NCBI RefSeq assembly: GCF_000007925.1
Contig: NC_005042.1
Span: 186,001-250,000 of the forward strand
DNA length: 64,000 nucleotides
DNA from: Prochlorococcus marinus subsp. marinus str. CCMP1375
GTDB lineage: Bacteria > Cyanobacteriota > Cyanobacteriia > PCC-6307 > Cyanobiaceae
Direction: 5' to 3'
The number at the start of each line of letters is the position of its first letter. Positions within the stretch are counted from its first letter, which is position 1. This document shows positions 40,123-51,031 of this stretch, in pieces. The position numbers and the translations under genes are program-made. A model generated the notes under the pieces. The model made no database searches and was not told the DNA's origin. It saw nothing but the letters and a program-made list of their open reading frames with translations.

Positions 40123-40827
40123 CTATTCTTCCTTGCTGTCTTGTAAAGCAGCAATATCAATTTCTACAGAAGGTCCCATAGTCGAAGTTATATAAAGACT
40201 TTTCCAATAACGTCCTTTGGCTCCGCTTGGCTTATTTCTATCAATTGCTTCGTGTAATACCTTTAAATTTTCCAATAAATCTTCTGGAGAAAAGCTGGCT
40301 TTGCCAAATCGAACATGAACAATTCCTGCTCGATCAGCTCTAAACTCTAATTTTCCAGCTTTGAATTCTTTTATTGAACTTATAAGGTCAGTAGTTACTG
40401 TTCCAGCCTTGGGATTGGGCATCAACCCTCTAGGGCCAAGAACTCTTCCCAATTTAGCCACCTTGGGCATCATGTCAGGAGTAGAAATCAGGAGATCGAA
40501 GTTCATTTCACCTTTGCTAATTGAATCAATAAGTTCTTCTTCTCCTGCTAAATCAGCCCCTGCAGAATTTGCTTCGGCAACTTTTTCACCTTTGGCGATA
40601 ACGGCAATACGTACTTTCTGGCCAGTTCCCTTGGGTAGGGAAACTGTTGTCCTTATTTGTTGATCTGTATATTTAGGATCAATTCCTAAGCGGATATGCG
40701 CTTCGATAGTTTCATCAAACTTTGCGTTTGCGTTTTCCTTGACTAATTGAATTGCCTCGAGTGGGGCATATGACTTGTCTTCCACTTTCGCGGAAAGACT
40801 TTTCATTCGTTTGGAGATTTTTGTCAT
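40123..40827 (-). CDS. rplA: 50S ribosomal protein L1
   Basis: L1 forms the mobile L1 stalk at the E site. From the ATG at 40827 the product is 234 residues and begins MTKISKRMK. It shows the L1 signature around [17 protein letters not shown] and the [17 protein letters not shown] segment. A longer frame to 40851 is open, but its eight extra residues are not typical of L1. Confidence 0.96.
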   Translation of the reverse strand: MTKISKRMKSLSAKVEDKSYAPLEAIQLVKENANAKFDETIEAHIRLGIDPKYTDQQIRTTVSLPKGTGQKVRIAVIAKGEKVAEANSAGADLAGEEELIDSISKGEMNFDLLISTPDMMPKVAKLGRVLGPRGLMPNPKAGTVTTDLISSIKEFKAGKLEFRADRAGIVHVRFGKASFSPEDLLENLKVLHEAIDRNKPSGAKGRYWKSLYITSTMGPSVEIDIAALQDSKEE

Positions 40828-40917
40828 AAGGTTTTGGGGTTCGTGCGACAAACATGTCTCCCCCGTAAATAAATGTTTTTAAGGTGTTTACTTTAAAAAG
40901 TAAATTAACAAAGAGAA

Positions 40918-41343
40918 TTAATCACTAACGGAAACACCCATATTGCGAGCGGTCCCTGCAATTACTTTCATTGCTGATTCAATATTATTGCAATTGAGAT
41001 CAGGTAACTTTGTTTTAGCGATTTCTTCAAGCTGAGCACGGTTAATGCTACCCGCTTGACCTTTAGCCGAATCTCCTGACCCTTTTGCAATTCCTGCAGC
41101 TTTAGTTATTAAGACTGATGCGGGAGGAGTTTTGGTGATAAAAGTAAAACTTCTATCTTCAAAAACTGAGATTTCGACAGGAATAACAAATCCTGCCTTG
41201 TCTTGAGTCCTGGCGTTGTATTCTTTGCAGAACGCCATAATGTTAACCCCATGTTGGCCAAGGGCAGGCCCAACTGGGGGCGCTGGATTAGCTTTGCCAG
41301 CCTGAAGGGCTAGTTTGATCACAGCTGTAATTTTCTTTGCCAT
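40918..41343 (-). CDS. rplK: 50S ribosomal protein L11
   Basis: L11 binds the GTPase-associated centre and is needed for ribosome-linked stringent sensing in many bacteria. The 141-residue protein has [22 protein letters not shown]-type N-terminus (seen as [16 protein letters not shown]) and the C-terminal RNA-binding GTARNMGV. It lies 125 bases after nusG and 90 before rplA. Confidence 0.98.
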   Translation of the reverse strand: MAKKITAVIKLALQAGKANPAPPVGPALGQHGVNIMAFCKEYNARTQDKAGFVIPVEISVFEDRSFTFITKTPPASVLITKAAGIAKGSGDSAKGQAGSINRAQLEEIAKTKLPDLNCNNIESAMKVIAGTARNMGVSVSD

Positions 41344-41398
41344 CTTCTTGAAAAGGATTAATTAAAAATTGCCTTGGGAAAGGAAGAGTTTAATTGAA

Positions 41399-41435
41399 AA
41401 GGTTTTTGCAAACCTACTTCTTTGTATGCCCATGC
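41399..41435. other. Spacer elements upstream of rplK
   Basis: The nusG-rplK spacer holds an inverted repeat AGGTTT-TTGC-AAACCT (41399-41414) and, beside it, ATGCCCATGC (41426-41435). The same ten bases occur at 42441-42450 upstream of secE. The function is unknown; they may mark two promoters of the cluster or be coincidence. Confidence 0.3.
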
Positions 41436-41468
41436 ATGCTCAAAAATTATGAATGGGTGATGAATCAG

Positions 41469-42128
41469 TTAATTCTGTTTACTGATTTGAGAGAATTCCA
41501 GTTCTACTGGAGTTTCTCTTCCAAAAATGGAAAGAAGAGCTTTTAACTTGTTCCTTTCTCCAGAAACTTCTATAACTTCTCCTTGGAAATCTTTAAAAGG
41601 CCCTGCAGTTACTAGAATTTGATCGCCTTCTGATAAATCAAGTTTAACCACAGTTTTCTTCTCAGCAGCACGCTTGAAGATTCGATTGACCTCTTGTCTA
41701 CTTAGTGGTCTTGGCTTTATATGTCCTCTACCTCTTCCAGTAATTCGCCGATCTTCAGCTCCTACAAAGTTAATAACATTAGGAGTACTCCTAACTGCCA
41801 TCATTGTATCTTCATCAAGGATCATTCGAACTAGAACATATCCAGGAAAAACTTTTTCTTCCGTAGATTGCCTACTTCCATCTTTTTTTAGTTTTACAGC
41901 AGGGGTTTGTGGAATTTCGATCTCAAGAATTCTATTGCTTACACCTAGAGTTACAGCCCTTTGTTCTAAAGTTGCCTTTACTTTTTTTTCGCAGCTAGAT
42001 GCAACCTGAATAGCGTACCAGCGAGCTATAGAGGTTTTTGCGATGAGGGTACTCTCCTCTCCTTGAGATGGAGCAGGGGGATCCATCACCGGACTAGATT
42101 CTTGGGGTGTGGGATCAATCTCTGACAC
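41469..42128 (-). CDS. nusG: Transcription termination/antitermination factor NusG
   Basis: NusG binds RNA polymerase and couples it to translation or Rho. The 219-residue protein has an unconserved acidic/Pro-rich N-terminus of about 35 residues, then the NGN domain (WYAIQVASSCEKKVKATL, FPGYVLVRM, TPNVINFVG) and a C-terminal KOW domain (GDQILVTAGPFKDFQGEV). The start is GTG at 42128; an internal ATG at residue 15 is an alternative. It follows secE by 46 bases. Confidence 0.96.
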   Translation of the reverse strand: MSEIDPTPQESSPVMDPPAPSQGEESTLIAKTSIARWYAIQVASSCEKKVKATLEQRAVTLGVSNRILEIEIPQTPAVKLKKDGSRQSTEEKVFPGYVLVRMILDEDTMMAVRSTPNVINFVGAEDRRITGRGRGHIKPRPLSRQEVNRIFKRAAEKKTVVKLDLSEGDQILVTAGPFKDFQGEVIEVSGERNKLKALLSIFGRETPVELEFSQISKQN

Positions 42129-42174
42129 GTTTTAAATTAAATTAGTGAAATAAACAATGTTGAATTTTTGTGAT

Positions 42175-42417
42175 TCAACGGAAGATTTGTGATGCGCCCC
42201 AACCATAAAAACGGCTGACTGCCGCAATTGACGCTGCAGATAGCGTGACCATTAATATAACTGCTATCGATTCACTAAATAATTGCTGGCGACTAGGCCA
42301 AACAACTAGTTTTAGCTCATCAACAGTAGAAGGTAGAAAACCTTTTTTTGTGGAAGGCTGCTCTTCACTTTCTGGTGGGATTGAATTTGGGGTTTCTTGA
42401 GGAGTTGAACTTGTCAC
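42175..42417 (-). CDS. secE: Preprotein translocase subunit SecE
   Basis: The 80-residue protein has a Pro/Ser/Glu-rich N-terminus, the conserved amphipathic stretch TVDELKLVVWPSRQQL (about 30-45) and one membrane helix, the minimal SecE form typical of cyanobacteria. The start is GTG at 42417 preceded by AAAGAG. Its place just before nusG is the usual one. Confidence 0.95.
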   Translation of the reverse strand: MTSSTPQETPNSIPPESEEQPSTKKGFLPSTVDELKLVVWPSRQQLFSESIAVILMVTLSAASIAAVSRFYGWGASQIFR

Positions 42418-42465
42418 TCTTTATAAGCCTAAGGCTAGGAATGCCCATGCGTAGCACATTGGCAG

Positions 42466-42492
42466 TTATCTATTTAATAGATTAATAGATAA
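42466..42492. other. AT-rich inverted repeat before secE
   Basis: TTATCTATT (42466-42474) and AATAGATAA (42484-42492) form a perfect 9-pair stem with a 9-base loop in the spacer between the clp gene stop and secE. No T-tract follows on the minus strand. It may be a weak 3'-end structure for the clp transcript or part of the secE promoter region. Confidence 0.35.
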
Positions 42493-42500
42493 GTTCACTT

Positions 42501-45275
42501 TTAGTTTTCTGGGAAGAATTCTAATGAACTTGCATTGTCTTGAGAAGTTGTTACGCGTATTGCTTTTGATCCAATGAATTTATCTTCTAACAATTTTGTT
42601 GCTAAGGGATTTTCTAGGCGTCGTCTCAGGATTCTTCGCAAAGGTCTTGCTCCATATTCAGGTTCGTATGCCTCTAAAGCAAGAGTTTCGATAGTAGTTT
42701 TGTCAATAATCAATTCGAGGTTTTGCTCTGCTAATAATTCTGATAACTCAGTTAATTGAAGTTGAATAATTTGCTTCAAGTTTTCTGTGGTAAGAGGACT
42801 GAAACGAATAACTTCATCAATACGATTTAAAAATTCAGGACGAAAATGTTTACTTAATGCTTCATCAATACTTTGGTTGAGATTTTCTTCTATTTCATTG
42901 TTATTGAGAGTTTTATCTTTTGATAGCTTTGCGCTTTCTAGAATTTTTCGACTTGCTAGATTGCTTGTCATTACAACAACTGTATGACGAAAATCAATTG
43001 TTCTACCTTGTGAATCAGTTAAACGACCATCATCGAGTACTTGTAAAAGAATATTAAAGACATCAGGATGAGCTTTTTCCACTTCATCTAATAAAAGAAC
43101 GGAATATGGACGCCTTCTAATATATTCAGTTAATTGTCCACCTTGCTCATACCCTACATATCCTGGTGGTGCTCCAATTAATCTTGCAACTGCATTTCGT
43201 TCCATAAATTCACTCATATCAAGCCGTACTAATGCTTCCTGTTCATCAAACAATGAAGCTGCAAGAGTTTTAGCAAGTTCTGTTTTTCCTACTCCTGTTG
43301 GTCCTAGGAAAAGAAAAGATCCAATAGGACGACGACTATCTTTCATTCCAGCACGAGCTCTTTTTATAGCTGCTGCAACTGCATCAACTGCTTCACTTTG
43401 TCCAATAACTTTGGTTGATAATTCCTTATCTAAATCCAGTAACTTTTGCTTTTCTCCAGCAAGAACTTTGTTGACTGGTATTCCCGTCCATCGAGCCACT
43501 ACATCTCCGATATCTTCCGGTTCAACCTGATCTTTAATTAGTAATTGCCCGCTGTCTTTCAACTCATTGAGTTCATCATAAATAGAGCTGATCTTTCTTT
43601 CTAAATGATGCAATTCATCGAATTGAAGTCTAGCGGCTTCTTCTAGCTCTCCTTGTTGTTGAGCTTCTTCAACAGATTCTTTAATGTATTTTTCTTGCTG
43701 TGATAGATCTCTTAGTTCTTCTAATATTGACTTTTCTTGACTCCATTGTTGCATCAACTCTTCTAGCTTTTTAGTTGAGAGATCTTTTTCTCTATTAATT
43801 TCTTCAATATTTATCAAGGGATCAACTCCCTTATCATTTAATAAAATATTTTCTAATTGTTTAAGACCCAATTCTGTTTCTTCTATTATTTTAGGCTTAG
43901 AGGTTGATTCCATTTTTATTTGAGCTGCTGCTTCATCAATTAAATCAATTGCTTTATCTGGTAAACATCTATCACTAATATATCTGTCGGCTAAACGGTT
44001 TGCTGTTATTAATGCTTCATCACTTATTTTTACTTCATGGTGAGTTTCATAACGTTCTTTAATCCCTCTTAAAATCTCTACACTTAAATCAATCGAAGGC
44101 TCTTTAATTAGAACTTTTTGAAACCTTCTATTAAGTGCCTGATCTTTCTCAATAGTGCGACGATAGTTGTCTGGTGTTGTAGCGCCAATGCATCTAATTT
44201 CACCATTAGCTAGAACAGGCTTTAATAGGTTCCCAGCATCTGTGCTTGAACGTTCAGTATTTAAAATAGTGTCCAATTCATCAATAAATAAAACTACCCC
44301 TGCATTTGGATCGCTTGCTTCTTTTAGAACTGATCGAAGACGTTCTTCAAATTGCCCTCGAAATTTTGTACCAGCAATTAATGCTCCTATGTCTAGTGAG
44401 ATAAGTTTTAAGCCTTTAATAGAATCCGGCACTTCTTCCTTGACAATTCTTTGAGCCAATAATTCTGCTATCGCTGTTTTACCGACGCCAGGAGAGCCAA
44501 TTAAAACAGGGTTATTTTTGCCTCTTCGAGATAAAACTTTAATTGCAAGTTGAATTTCCATGTCTCTACCAATCACTGGATCAAGCTTGCCTTCTTTGGC
44601 AGCTAAAGTCAGATCATTTCCATAGATATCCAGTGCAGTAGATTTTTCCTCAATACTTAACTCATTGCCACTATTTAGAACTAAAGCTTCATTATTAAGT
44701 TCTATTTGTTCACTTTTAGGTGGTAAATTTTCATGATTATTTGATTTATATCCATTATAACTTGATTCTGAACCTATTCTTTTTGACTTTGCTTTTTTTG
44801 TTTGCTTGGGTATCTTTTTAAGTTCACCTTCTAGTATTTCACTTGTTAAACCAAGTTGTTTAAAAAGATTAGTTCCAATTCGATTATCACGCGCTATTGC
44901 AATAAGTAAGTGTGATATTTCAATGAATTTGGAGCCCCATCTTCCTCGAAAGGTATTTGCAGAATCAAGAAGAATCTCTAGGTCTTCTCCTATAAATAAT
45001 TGTTCTGAATTTGACAATTCAATGTTTGCAAGAAATCCTTCTAGCTCATCTAGTACTTCTACATTGTCGATGGGCAGTGCATTGACAATATTTGCGTACT
45101 TTCTATTTGAAAATAAAACTTGAATAATGTGCTCTGTGTCTAAATATTCATGTCTCCATCTACGTGCTTCAGATTCACCTTCAAGTAAAAGAAGCCATGC
45201 TTCATCACTAAAACTATCAGGCGATGTAGTAAGACTTTGTTGAGCGAATGTAGATTTTCCCGTTTGATATGTCAT
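42501..45275 (-). CDS. ClpB-like double AAA+ ATPase (divergent paralogue)
   Basis: A 924-residue Hsp100 protein. Order: Clp N-domain (about 10-150), a Ser/Asn/Lys-rich linker (about 160-210), AAA-1 (Walker A GSPGVGKT near 263, Walker B VLFIDELD), a coiled-coil middle region (about 440-560), and AAA-2 ([41 protein letters not shown], ending [17 protein letters not shown]). The middle domain and IGF-less AAA-2 suggest a ClpB-type disaggregase. The usual DELH after Walker B-1 reads DELD, and the linker is longer than usual. The ATG at 45275 is used; a TTG at 45284 overlaps the gloA stop. Confidence 0.85.
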   Translation of the reverse strand: MTYQTGKSTFAQQSLTTSPDSFSDEAWLLLLEGESEARRWRHEYLDTEHIIQVLFSNRKYANIVNALPIDNVEVLDELEGFLANIELSNSEQLFIGEDLEILLDSANTFRGRWGSKFIEISHLLIAIARDNRIGTNLFKQLGLTSEILEGELKKIPKQTKKAKSKRIGSESSYNGYKSNNHENLPPKSEQIELNNEALVLNSGNELSIEEKSTALDIYGNDLTLAAKEGKLDPVIGRDMEIQLAIKVLSRRGKNNPVLIGSPGVGKTAIAELLAQRIVKEEVPDSIKGLKLISLDIGALIAGTKFRGQFEERLRSVLKEASDPNAGVVLFIDELDTILNTERSSTDAGNLLKPVLANGEIRCIGATTPDNYRRTIEKDQALNRRFQKVLIKEPSIDLSVEILRGIKERYETHHEVKISDEALITANRLADRYISDRCLPDKAIDLIDEAAAQIKMESTSKPKIIEETELGLKQLENILLNDKGVDPLINIEEINREKDLSTKKLEELMQQWSQEKSILEELRDLSQQEKYIKESVEEAQQQGELEEAARLQFDELHHLERKISSIYDELNELKDSGQLLIKDQVEPEDIGDVVARWTGIPVNKVLAGEKQKLLDLDKELSTKVIGQSEAVDAVAAAIKRARAGMKDSRRPIGSFLFLGPTGVGKTELAKTLAASLFDEQEALVRLDMSEFMERNAVARLIGAPPGYVGYEQGGQLTEYIRRRPYSVLLLDEVEKAHPDVFNILLQVLDDGRLTDSQGRTIDFRHTVVVMTSNLASRKILESAKLSKDKTLNNNEIEENLNQSIDEALSKHFRPEFLNRIDEVIRFSPLTTENLKQIIQLQLTELSELLAEQNLELIIDKTTIETLALEAYEPEYGARPLRRILRRRLENPLATKLLEDKFIGSKAIRVTTSQDNASSLEFFPEN

Positions 45276-45280
45276 ATGAA

Positions 45281-45682
45281 TCAATCTTTAATCTCTCGAG
45301 ATGAAATATCAATCAATTCAATTTTGTAGCCATTTGGGTCTTCGATGAAAGCAATAATTGTTTGCCCATGCTTCATAGGACCGGGCTCCCTAGTAACTCT
45401 CCCCCCATTATTTCTAATGTTCATGCAGGTCTTATATATGTTCTTAACCCCTATAGCAATATGGCCAAAGCCATCTCCTAATTGATAATTGTTTTTGTCC
45501 CAGTTGTGAGTTAGTTCAAGGACAGAATGTTCGCTTTCTGCTCCATATCCTACAAAGGCTAGTGTGAAGCGACCTGAAGGATAATCTTTTTGTCTTAAAA
45601 GCCTCATGCCCAATATTTGGGTGTAAAAGCAAATCGATTCTTCAAGATCTTTTACACGAAGCATAGTATGAAGTAATTGCAT
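45281..45682 (-). CDS. gloA: Lactoylglutathione lyase (glyoxalase I)
   Basis: This 133-residue VOC protein converts the methylglyoxal-glutathione hemithioacetal to S-lactoylglutathione. The four metal ligands fit GloA: His5 in LLHTMLRV, Glu in LELTHNW, His in GHIAIGV and Glu in GYKIELID. The N-terminal FYTQILGM(R) segment is also typical. It is upstream of the clp gene with the stop adjoining its start region, and divergent from eno. Confidence 0.94.
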   Translation of the reverse strand: MQLLHTMLRVKDLEESICFYTQILGMRLLRQKDYPSGRFTLAFVGYGAESEHSVLELTHNWDKNNYQLGDGFGHIAIGVKNIYKTCMNIRNNGGRVTREPGPMKHGQTIIAFIEDPNGYKIELIDISSREIKD

Positions 45683-45825
45683 GTTTTATAGCCTATTTGG
45701 ACTCTAAACTATCTCGATTTTGATTTGTTTTTCAGGTTTTGAAAAAGCTTGTCAAATGCCAGAAACCAAAAAAACTAAGTTAATCGTCCCTAGAGCTCAT
45801 AAGATCTTAAGAAGTTTAATTTTAA

Positions 45826-47127
<1,302 letters not shown>

Positions 47128-47164
47128 CAGGTTTTCTATTATTTTATTTTAGTAATGGTGACTG

Positions 47165-48844
47165 TTATTTATTGCCTTTAATCCTTTCAATATTTTCATC
47201 CCTTCTTATTTTTATTTGTATCTTTAACCAATTTATTGAAATGGGTAGAGCGATAACTATAGGAATTATTGAGAAAAAAGATTTGTTGCTAGAGCCTAAA
47301 AGAGCAGCAGATATTCCAAGACATCCCAACAAGATTGATTGAGACATTGATTGCTGAGCACTAATCATTCTACGAAGTTGTCGGTCTGATTCACCCAGCC
47401 TTATTTGTAATTGAAGGTCCCCTTGTTCTAGCCTTTCTAGATTTTCATCTAAACGTTTGGGAAGACCTACCGCTTTAGTACCTAGTTCTCCAAATTGTCT
47501 ACCAATTTCATTAATAAGGTCATTGGGATTAGAGTTGTTTGAATTCATTATTGTGATTAGGTATGGCTTTGTAATGGCTATTAAATTAAAGCTTGGATCA
47601 AGGCTTCTTCCTACCCCTTCAAAAGTAGAAAGCGCTCTCATCACAAAAATTAGTTCAACTGGCAACCTAAAAGGTTGTCCATAAACTAATTCATAAAGAT
47701 CTACAGATAATTTTTCTATGACATCTTTGTCAAAAGGAGGAGTTAATCTTTCTTTTAGCATAATTCTTACAAGCCTTCGAACAGGGCCTAAATCAATTTC
47801 TTGCGCAAGCAATCCAGCCTCTTGTAATGCTTGAATTAATTTCGTTGCATCTTGAAGAGCAGCCGCACGAACCATGCTTCCAAGTTTGTTTCTAAGTCGA
47901 TCAGAAATCATTCCCATCATTCCAAAGTCATAAAAGATGAGAGATCCATCAGATGAAACAGCAAGATTTCCTGGATGAGGGTCTGCATGGAAAAAACCAT
48001 ATTCAATTAATTGCTTTAAATAACTTGAAGCTCCTAGTTCTGCAATTTTGGAAGGGTTTACTCCGCTTTTTATAATTGCTGCTTGATCATTTATTTTTAT
48101 TCCTGGGAGATAGTCTAAGCAAAGAACTTTTTGTGTACTTAGCTCCCAGATAACGCCGGGTATTTTGATATTTGGTTCATCAAGAAATTGTTGGCGAAAT
48201 CTTGCTGCATATTGCGCTTCAATTCTAAAGTCAAGTTCTTTTAATAAGACTCTTTTGCATTCTTTGGCTATTGAAATCCAGTCCTTGCCTTTACTAAATG
48301 ATTTATTCCTTTGAAGTAAGGCAGCTACTTTTTGCATTACTTCAAGATCAAGTCTGAAAAAGGCTTCCAAACCAGGACGTTGAATTTTCAAAACAATTTT
48401 ACGGCCACTACTTAGGCAGGCTCGGTGTACTTGGGCTATTGATGCTGCAGCAATAGGAATTTCTTCAAGGTCGACAATTTCTTTACAACGTGCGCCTAGT
48501 TCTTTTTCTACAATTTCCTGAGCATCCTCAAAACTAAAAGGAGGAACTTTGTCTTGTAAACCTGCTAGTTCAGTGACCCAATCTCTAGGTAATACATCTG
48601 GTCTGGCAGAGATTAGTTGCCCCAGCTTTATAAAAGCTGAACCTAGATGTAGCAATTCTTTGGTAAGCCATTGAGCTCTAGCTTTTTGCCTAGATTTTTG
48701 TTTTTCAATTGTGAATCCACCTATATATGACCAGTCTTGAGAGTCGAACCATAAATAGGATAACAATGTAAAAACTGATCTCCATATCCGTAATGCACGA
48801 AAATATCTTTTGATTATTTGTAGAACTGATTTACAATTTATCAA
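47165..48844 (-). CDS. UbiB/ABC1 (ADCK-like) kinase-fold protein
   Basis: The 559-residue protein has the ABC1 core: KxGQ-type segment FIKLGQLISARPD, an Ala-rich loop AAASIAQVHRA, KIQRPGL, HADPHPGNL and the DFG-like YDFGMMG, followed by two hydrophobic helices near the C-terminus (about 495-535). Relatives support quinone or lipid metabolism in membranes, and several exist per cyanobacterium, so the exact role is open. The start is TTG at 48844, forming a TTGA overlap with the upstream 102-residue gene. Confidence 0.88.
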   Translation of the reverse strand: MINCKSVLQIIKRYFRALRIWRSVFTLLSYLWFDSQDWSYIGGFTIEKQKSRQKARAQWLTKELLHLGSAFIKLGQLISARPDVLPRDWVTELAGLQDKVPPFSFEDAQEIVEKELGARCKEIVDLEEIPIAAASIAQVHRACLSSGRKIVLKIQRPGLEAFFRLDLEVMQKVAALLQRNKSFSKGKDWISIAKECKRVLLKELDFRIEAQYAARFRQQFLDEPNIKIPGVIWELSTQKVLCLDYLPGIKINDQAAIIKSGVNPSKIAELGASSYLKQLIEYGFFHADPHPGNLAVSSDGSLIFYDFGMMGMISDRLRNKLGSMVRAAALQDATKLIQALQEAGLLAQEIDLGPVRRLVRIMLKERLTPPFDKDVIEKLSVDLYELVYGQPFRLPVELIFVMRALSTFEGVGRSLDPSFNLIAITKPYLITIMNSNNSNPNDLINEIGRQFGELGTKAVGLPKRLDENLERLEQGDLQLQIRLGESDRQLRRMISAQQSMSQSILLGCLGISAALLGSSNKSFFSIIPIVIALPISINWLKIQIKIRRDENIERIKGNK

Positions 48845-49149
48845 TTGATTTCCTCGATTTTTTTAGTTAACTTTGCAACTTTGGCTCTAAGTTTATCTAC
48901 CCTATTTTGTGAAGTTACTGAGTTATCTTGTGGGAAAGGAATTTCTTCATTATCTATATCTTCATCATTATCAAGCCTATCAGCTTCACTAGAAATCTCT
49001 TTTTGTAAAAGGTCCCATTCTTCTTTAAAACGATCTGGGGCTTCTTGCATGAAAATTGCTGCTTTTGAAACAGAAGCCATAAATCCACTACCAAGGCGAG
49101 CTTTTAAGCGATTAAAAGTAGCTCTGAGGATGGTTTCAGAGGTGGGCAT
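48841..49149 (-). CDS. Small conserved-looking protein of unknown function
   Basis: The 102-residue protein has no motif I recognise. The N-terminal half is basic and Ala/Phe-rich (RLKARLGSGFMASVSKAA), the centre is acidic (EEWDLLQKEISSEADRLDNDEDID) and the last 20 residues form a likely coiled coil (VDKLRAKVAKLTKKIEEIN). It is cytosolic by composition. Its stop overlaps the start of the UbiB-like gene by four bases, so the two are translated together. Confidence 0.7.
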   Translation of the reverse strand: MPTSETILRATFNRLKARLGSGFMASVSKAAIFMQEAPDRFKEEWDLLQKEISSEADRLDNDEDIDNEEIPFPQDNSVTSQNRVDKLRAKVAKLTKKIEEIN

Positions 49150-49193
49150 TAATTTGCTAACTCTAAACTAGACTTTATAAGATTTTGCTTTGA

Positions 49194-49760
49194 TTATGGC
49201 TTTGGGAGCCTTTTAAAAAGCTTCTTCAATATTTCTTCTGCTTCATAGGATTGAACTTTTAACGGATCTGAGGGCTCCCTGGAGTTGTTAGGTATGGAAG
49301 GTTGCTGAACTAATTGCAATGGGTATTCAGAGTTGTTTGAGAGCTCTTTTGGTTCTGTTTTAGAGATTGTTTGGTTTGGGGAAGTTGAATTTGATTGTTC
49401 AATTGCTGCGGTATTGAATTCATTGCTTGAGTTTTGATGATCCGTGTGAAAGAAACTTTTATTTGGAGCTTGAACAGCAGTTTGACTGGACGTTCTTTCC
49501 TCAGAATTTACATTTTTGCTGAGCTTGTCTTCTAAAACTGCACTTTCTCTGTTTCTAGTGAGCTCTAATTTGTTAGCAGCTATAGGCAACTGTGAGTTGC
49601 TTTGGTTTTCTATTGAGACTTCTTTATTTGCTGATTGGATTTTACTTTTGCTGATTAGGATTTTATGAGTCGTTACATATCCAGTTGCAAGGCAGCCTCC
49701 AGTTACAAATGGTAAAACCCAAAAATTTATAATTTTCTTAAGGTTGCCTTTATTTGCCAT
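49194..49760 (-). CDS. Membrane-anchored low-complexity protein of unknown function
   Basis: The 188-residue protein has a basic N-terminus and one hydrophobic helix (about 12-31, FWVLPFVTGGCLATGYVTTH), then a Ser/Asn/Gln/Glu-rich, probably disordered tail of 120 residues and a short helical C-terminus (SYEAEEILKKLFKRLPKP). This is a single-pass anchor with a long flexible domain. No function can be assigned. It is upstream of the 102-residue gene on the same strand. Confidence 0.6.
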   Translation of the reverse strand: MANKGNLKKIINFWVLPFVTGGCLATGYVTTHKILISKSKIQSANKEVSIENQSNSQLPIAANKLELTRNRESAVLEDKLSKNVNSEERTSSQTAVQAPNKSFFHTDHQNSSNEFNTAAIEQSNSTSPNQTISKTEPKELSNNSEYPLQLVQQPSIPNNSREPSDPLKVQSYEAEEILKKLFKRLPKP

Positions 49761-50003
49761 GTTTTGTGCGATAGAGCAAAACTTTAAATCTATAGCGATA
49801 GTTTATTGACTCTAAGACTGATAATCGTTGGTTTAATCAATCTTTTCTAGTCCTAAAGATAGTTCTTTTTATTTCTCTTATTAGATTCATGATTAATGTA
49901 ATCCCTCTAAAATTTTCATTTTTATTCGAGATTGCTTGTGAAGCATTCCCAATATTTTTTTTCCGAGTCTTATATGCTGCTCTAGTAAGCGTTCAATTAT
50001 TGA

Positions 50004-50010
50004 AGGAGAG
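50004..50010 (+). promoter_or_regulatory. Shine-Dalgarno for the TrxR-like gene
   Basis: AGGAGAG sits nine bases before the TTG at 50020 and is the reason that start is preferred. No ATG or GTG occurs in frame between it and the conserved GGGPAG loop. Confidence 0.7.
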
Positions 50011-50019
50011 CAAAAAATC

Positions 50020-50976
50020 TTGGAAACAATTGAAGCTGATGTTGTGATAGTTGGTGGAGGACCTGCTGGTTGCAGCTGCGCTCTTTACTCTTCAAGAGCA
50101 GATCTCAAAACAGTCATTCTAGATAAGAATCCTGCAGTAGGAGCACTTGCTATAACTCATCAAATTGCTAATTATCCTGGAGTTCCAACTGATATTAGTG
50201 GAGAGGACTTGTTGAATTTGATGAGAGATCAGTGTATTCAATATGGTACTGATTACAGAAGAGCCCAAGTTTTTGGAGTTGATGTAAATGGAGATTGGAA
50301 AACTGTTTATACGCCTGAGGGAACTTTTAAAGGACGTGCGCTTGTCCTAGCTAGTGGCGCCATGGGTAGACCAGCTTCTTTTAAAGGTGAAGCAGAGTTC
50401 TTAGGTAGAGGAGTTAGTTATTGTGCAACTTGTGATGGAGCATTCTATAAAGGAAGAGAAGTGGCTGTTGTGGGTGTTAATAAAGAGGCCATTGAAGAAG
50501 CACAAGTCCTTACAAAGTTTGCTTCTATTGTTCATTGGATTACTTCAAGTGACCCTAAGCAAGAAGATGTTCATGCGCAGACTTTAATAAACGAGCCAAA
50601 TGTCCGTCATTGGAGCCGGACAAGGCTACTTCAGATTGAAGGCGCTGATGCAGGAGTGACTGGAATTACTGTGAAGAATCGGATCCAAGAAGACAAACAA
50701 TTATTACCAGTTGAAGGAGTATTTGTTTATATGGCTGGTTCAAAACCTATTACAGATTTCTTGGGCGATCAAATTGCATTAAAAGAAGATGGCGGAGTAG
50801 TTGTTGATGATTTCATGTCAACTACTTCAGAAGGCGTCTGGGCGATAGGCGACATTAGGAACACACCTTTTAAACAGGCAGTTGTTGCTGCTTCTGATGG
50901 ATGTATTGCGGCGATGGCTATAGATAGATTTTTAAATAGTCGTAAATCTATTCGTGTGGACTGGGTACATTCATAG
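50020..50976 (+). CDS. Thioredoxin-reductase-like flavoprotein lacking the usual NADPH motif
   Basis: The 318-residue protein has the TrxR fold: FAD loop VIVGGGPAG (about 9-17), redox centre CATC (135-138), and C-terminal FAD motif AIGDIRN followed by FKQAVVAASDG. In the second Rossmann region the GGGDSAxEEA motif reads VGVNKEAIEEA (about 151-161), and the NADPH-phosphate HRR stretch is replaced by HWITSSDPK. A tail with Trp near 316 ends the protein. These features fit TrxR-like enzymes not using pyridine nucleotides, as described for some cyanobacteria (DTR/DDOR group), from memory. Start TTG. Confidence 0.85.
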   Translation: METIEADVVIVGGGPAGCSCALYSSRADLKTVILDKNPAVGALAITHQIANYPGVPTDISGEDLLNLMRDQCIQYGTDYRRAQVFGVDVNGDWKTVYTPEGTFKGRALVLASGAMGRPASFKGEAEFLGRGVSYCATCDGAFYKGREVAVVGVNKEAIEEAQVLTKFASIVHWITSSDPKQEDVHAQTLINEPNVRHWSRTRLLQIEGADAGVTGITVKNRIQEDKQLLPVEGVFVYMAGSKPITDFLGDQIALKEDGGVVVDDFMSTTSEGVWAIGDIRNTPFKQAVVAASDGCIAAMAIDRFLNSRKSIRVDWVHS

Positions 50977-50994
50977 ATATAGAAAGGGGTTAAT

Positions 50995-51030
50995 TTCAAG
51001 TAGGTTTATATAGGTTTTACTTGAATATTT
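50995..51030 (+). terminator. Probable intrinsic terminator after the TrxR-like gene
   Basis: TTCAAGTA (50995-51002) and TACTTGAA (51018-51025) form a perfect 8-pair stem, followed by TATTTTTTAT. It lies 18 bases after the + strand stop and just before the convergent sbtB stop at 51032. The stem is AT-rich and the loop is long (15 bases), so it may be weak. Confidence 0.55.
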
Positions 51031-51031
51031 T

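Noticed and set aside
49889-50047. 52-codon hydrophobic frame overlapping the TrxR-like start
   Set aside because: It runs into the flavoprotein gene in another frame, its composition follows T-rich spacer DNA, and the Shine-Dalgarno inside it fits the downstream TTG start better.
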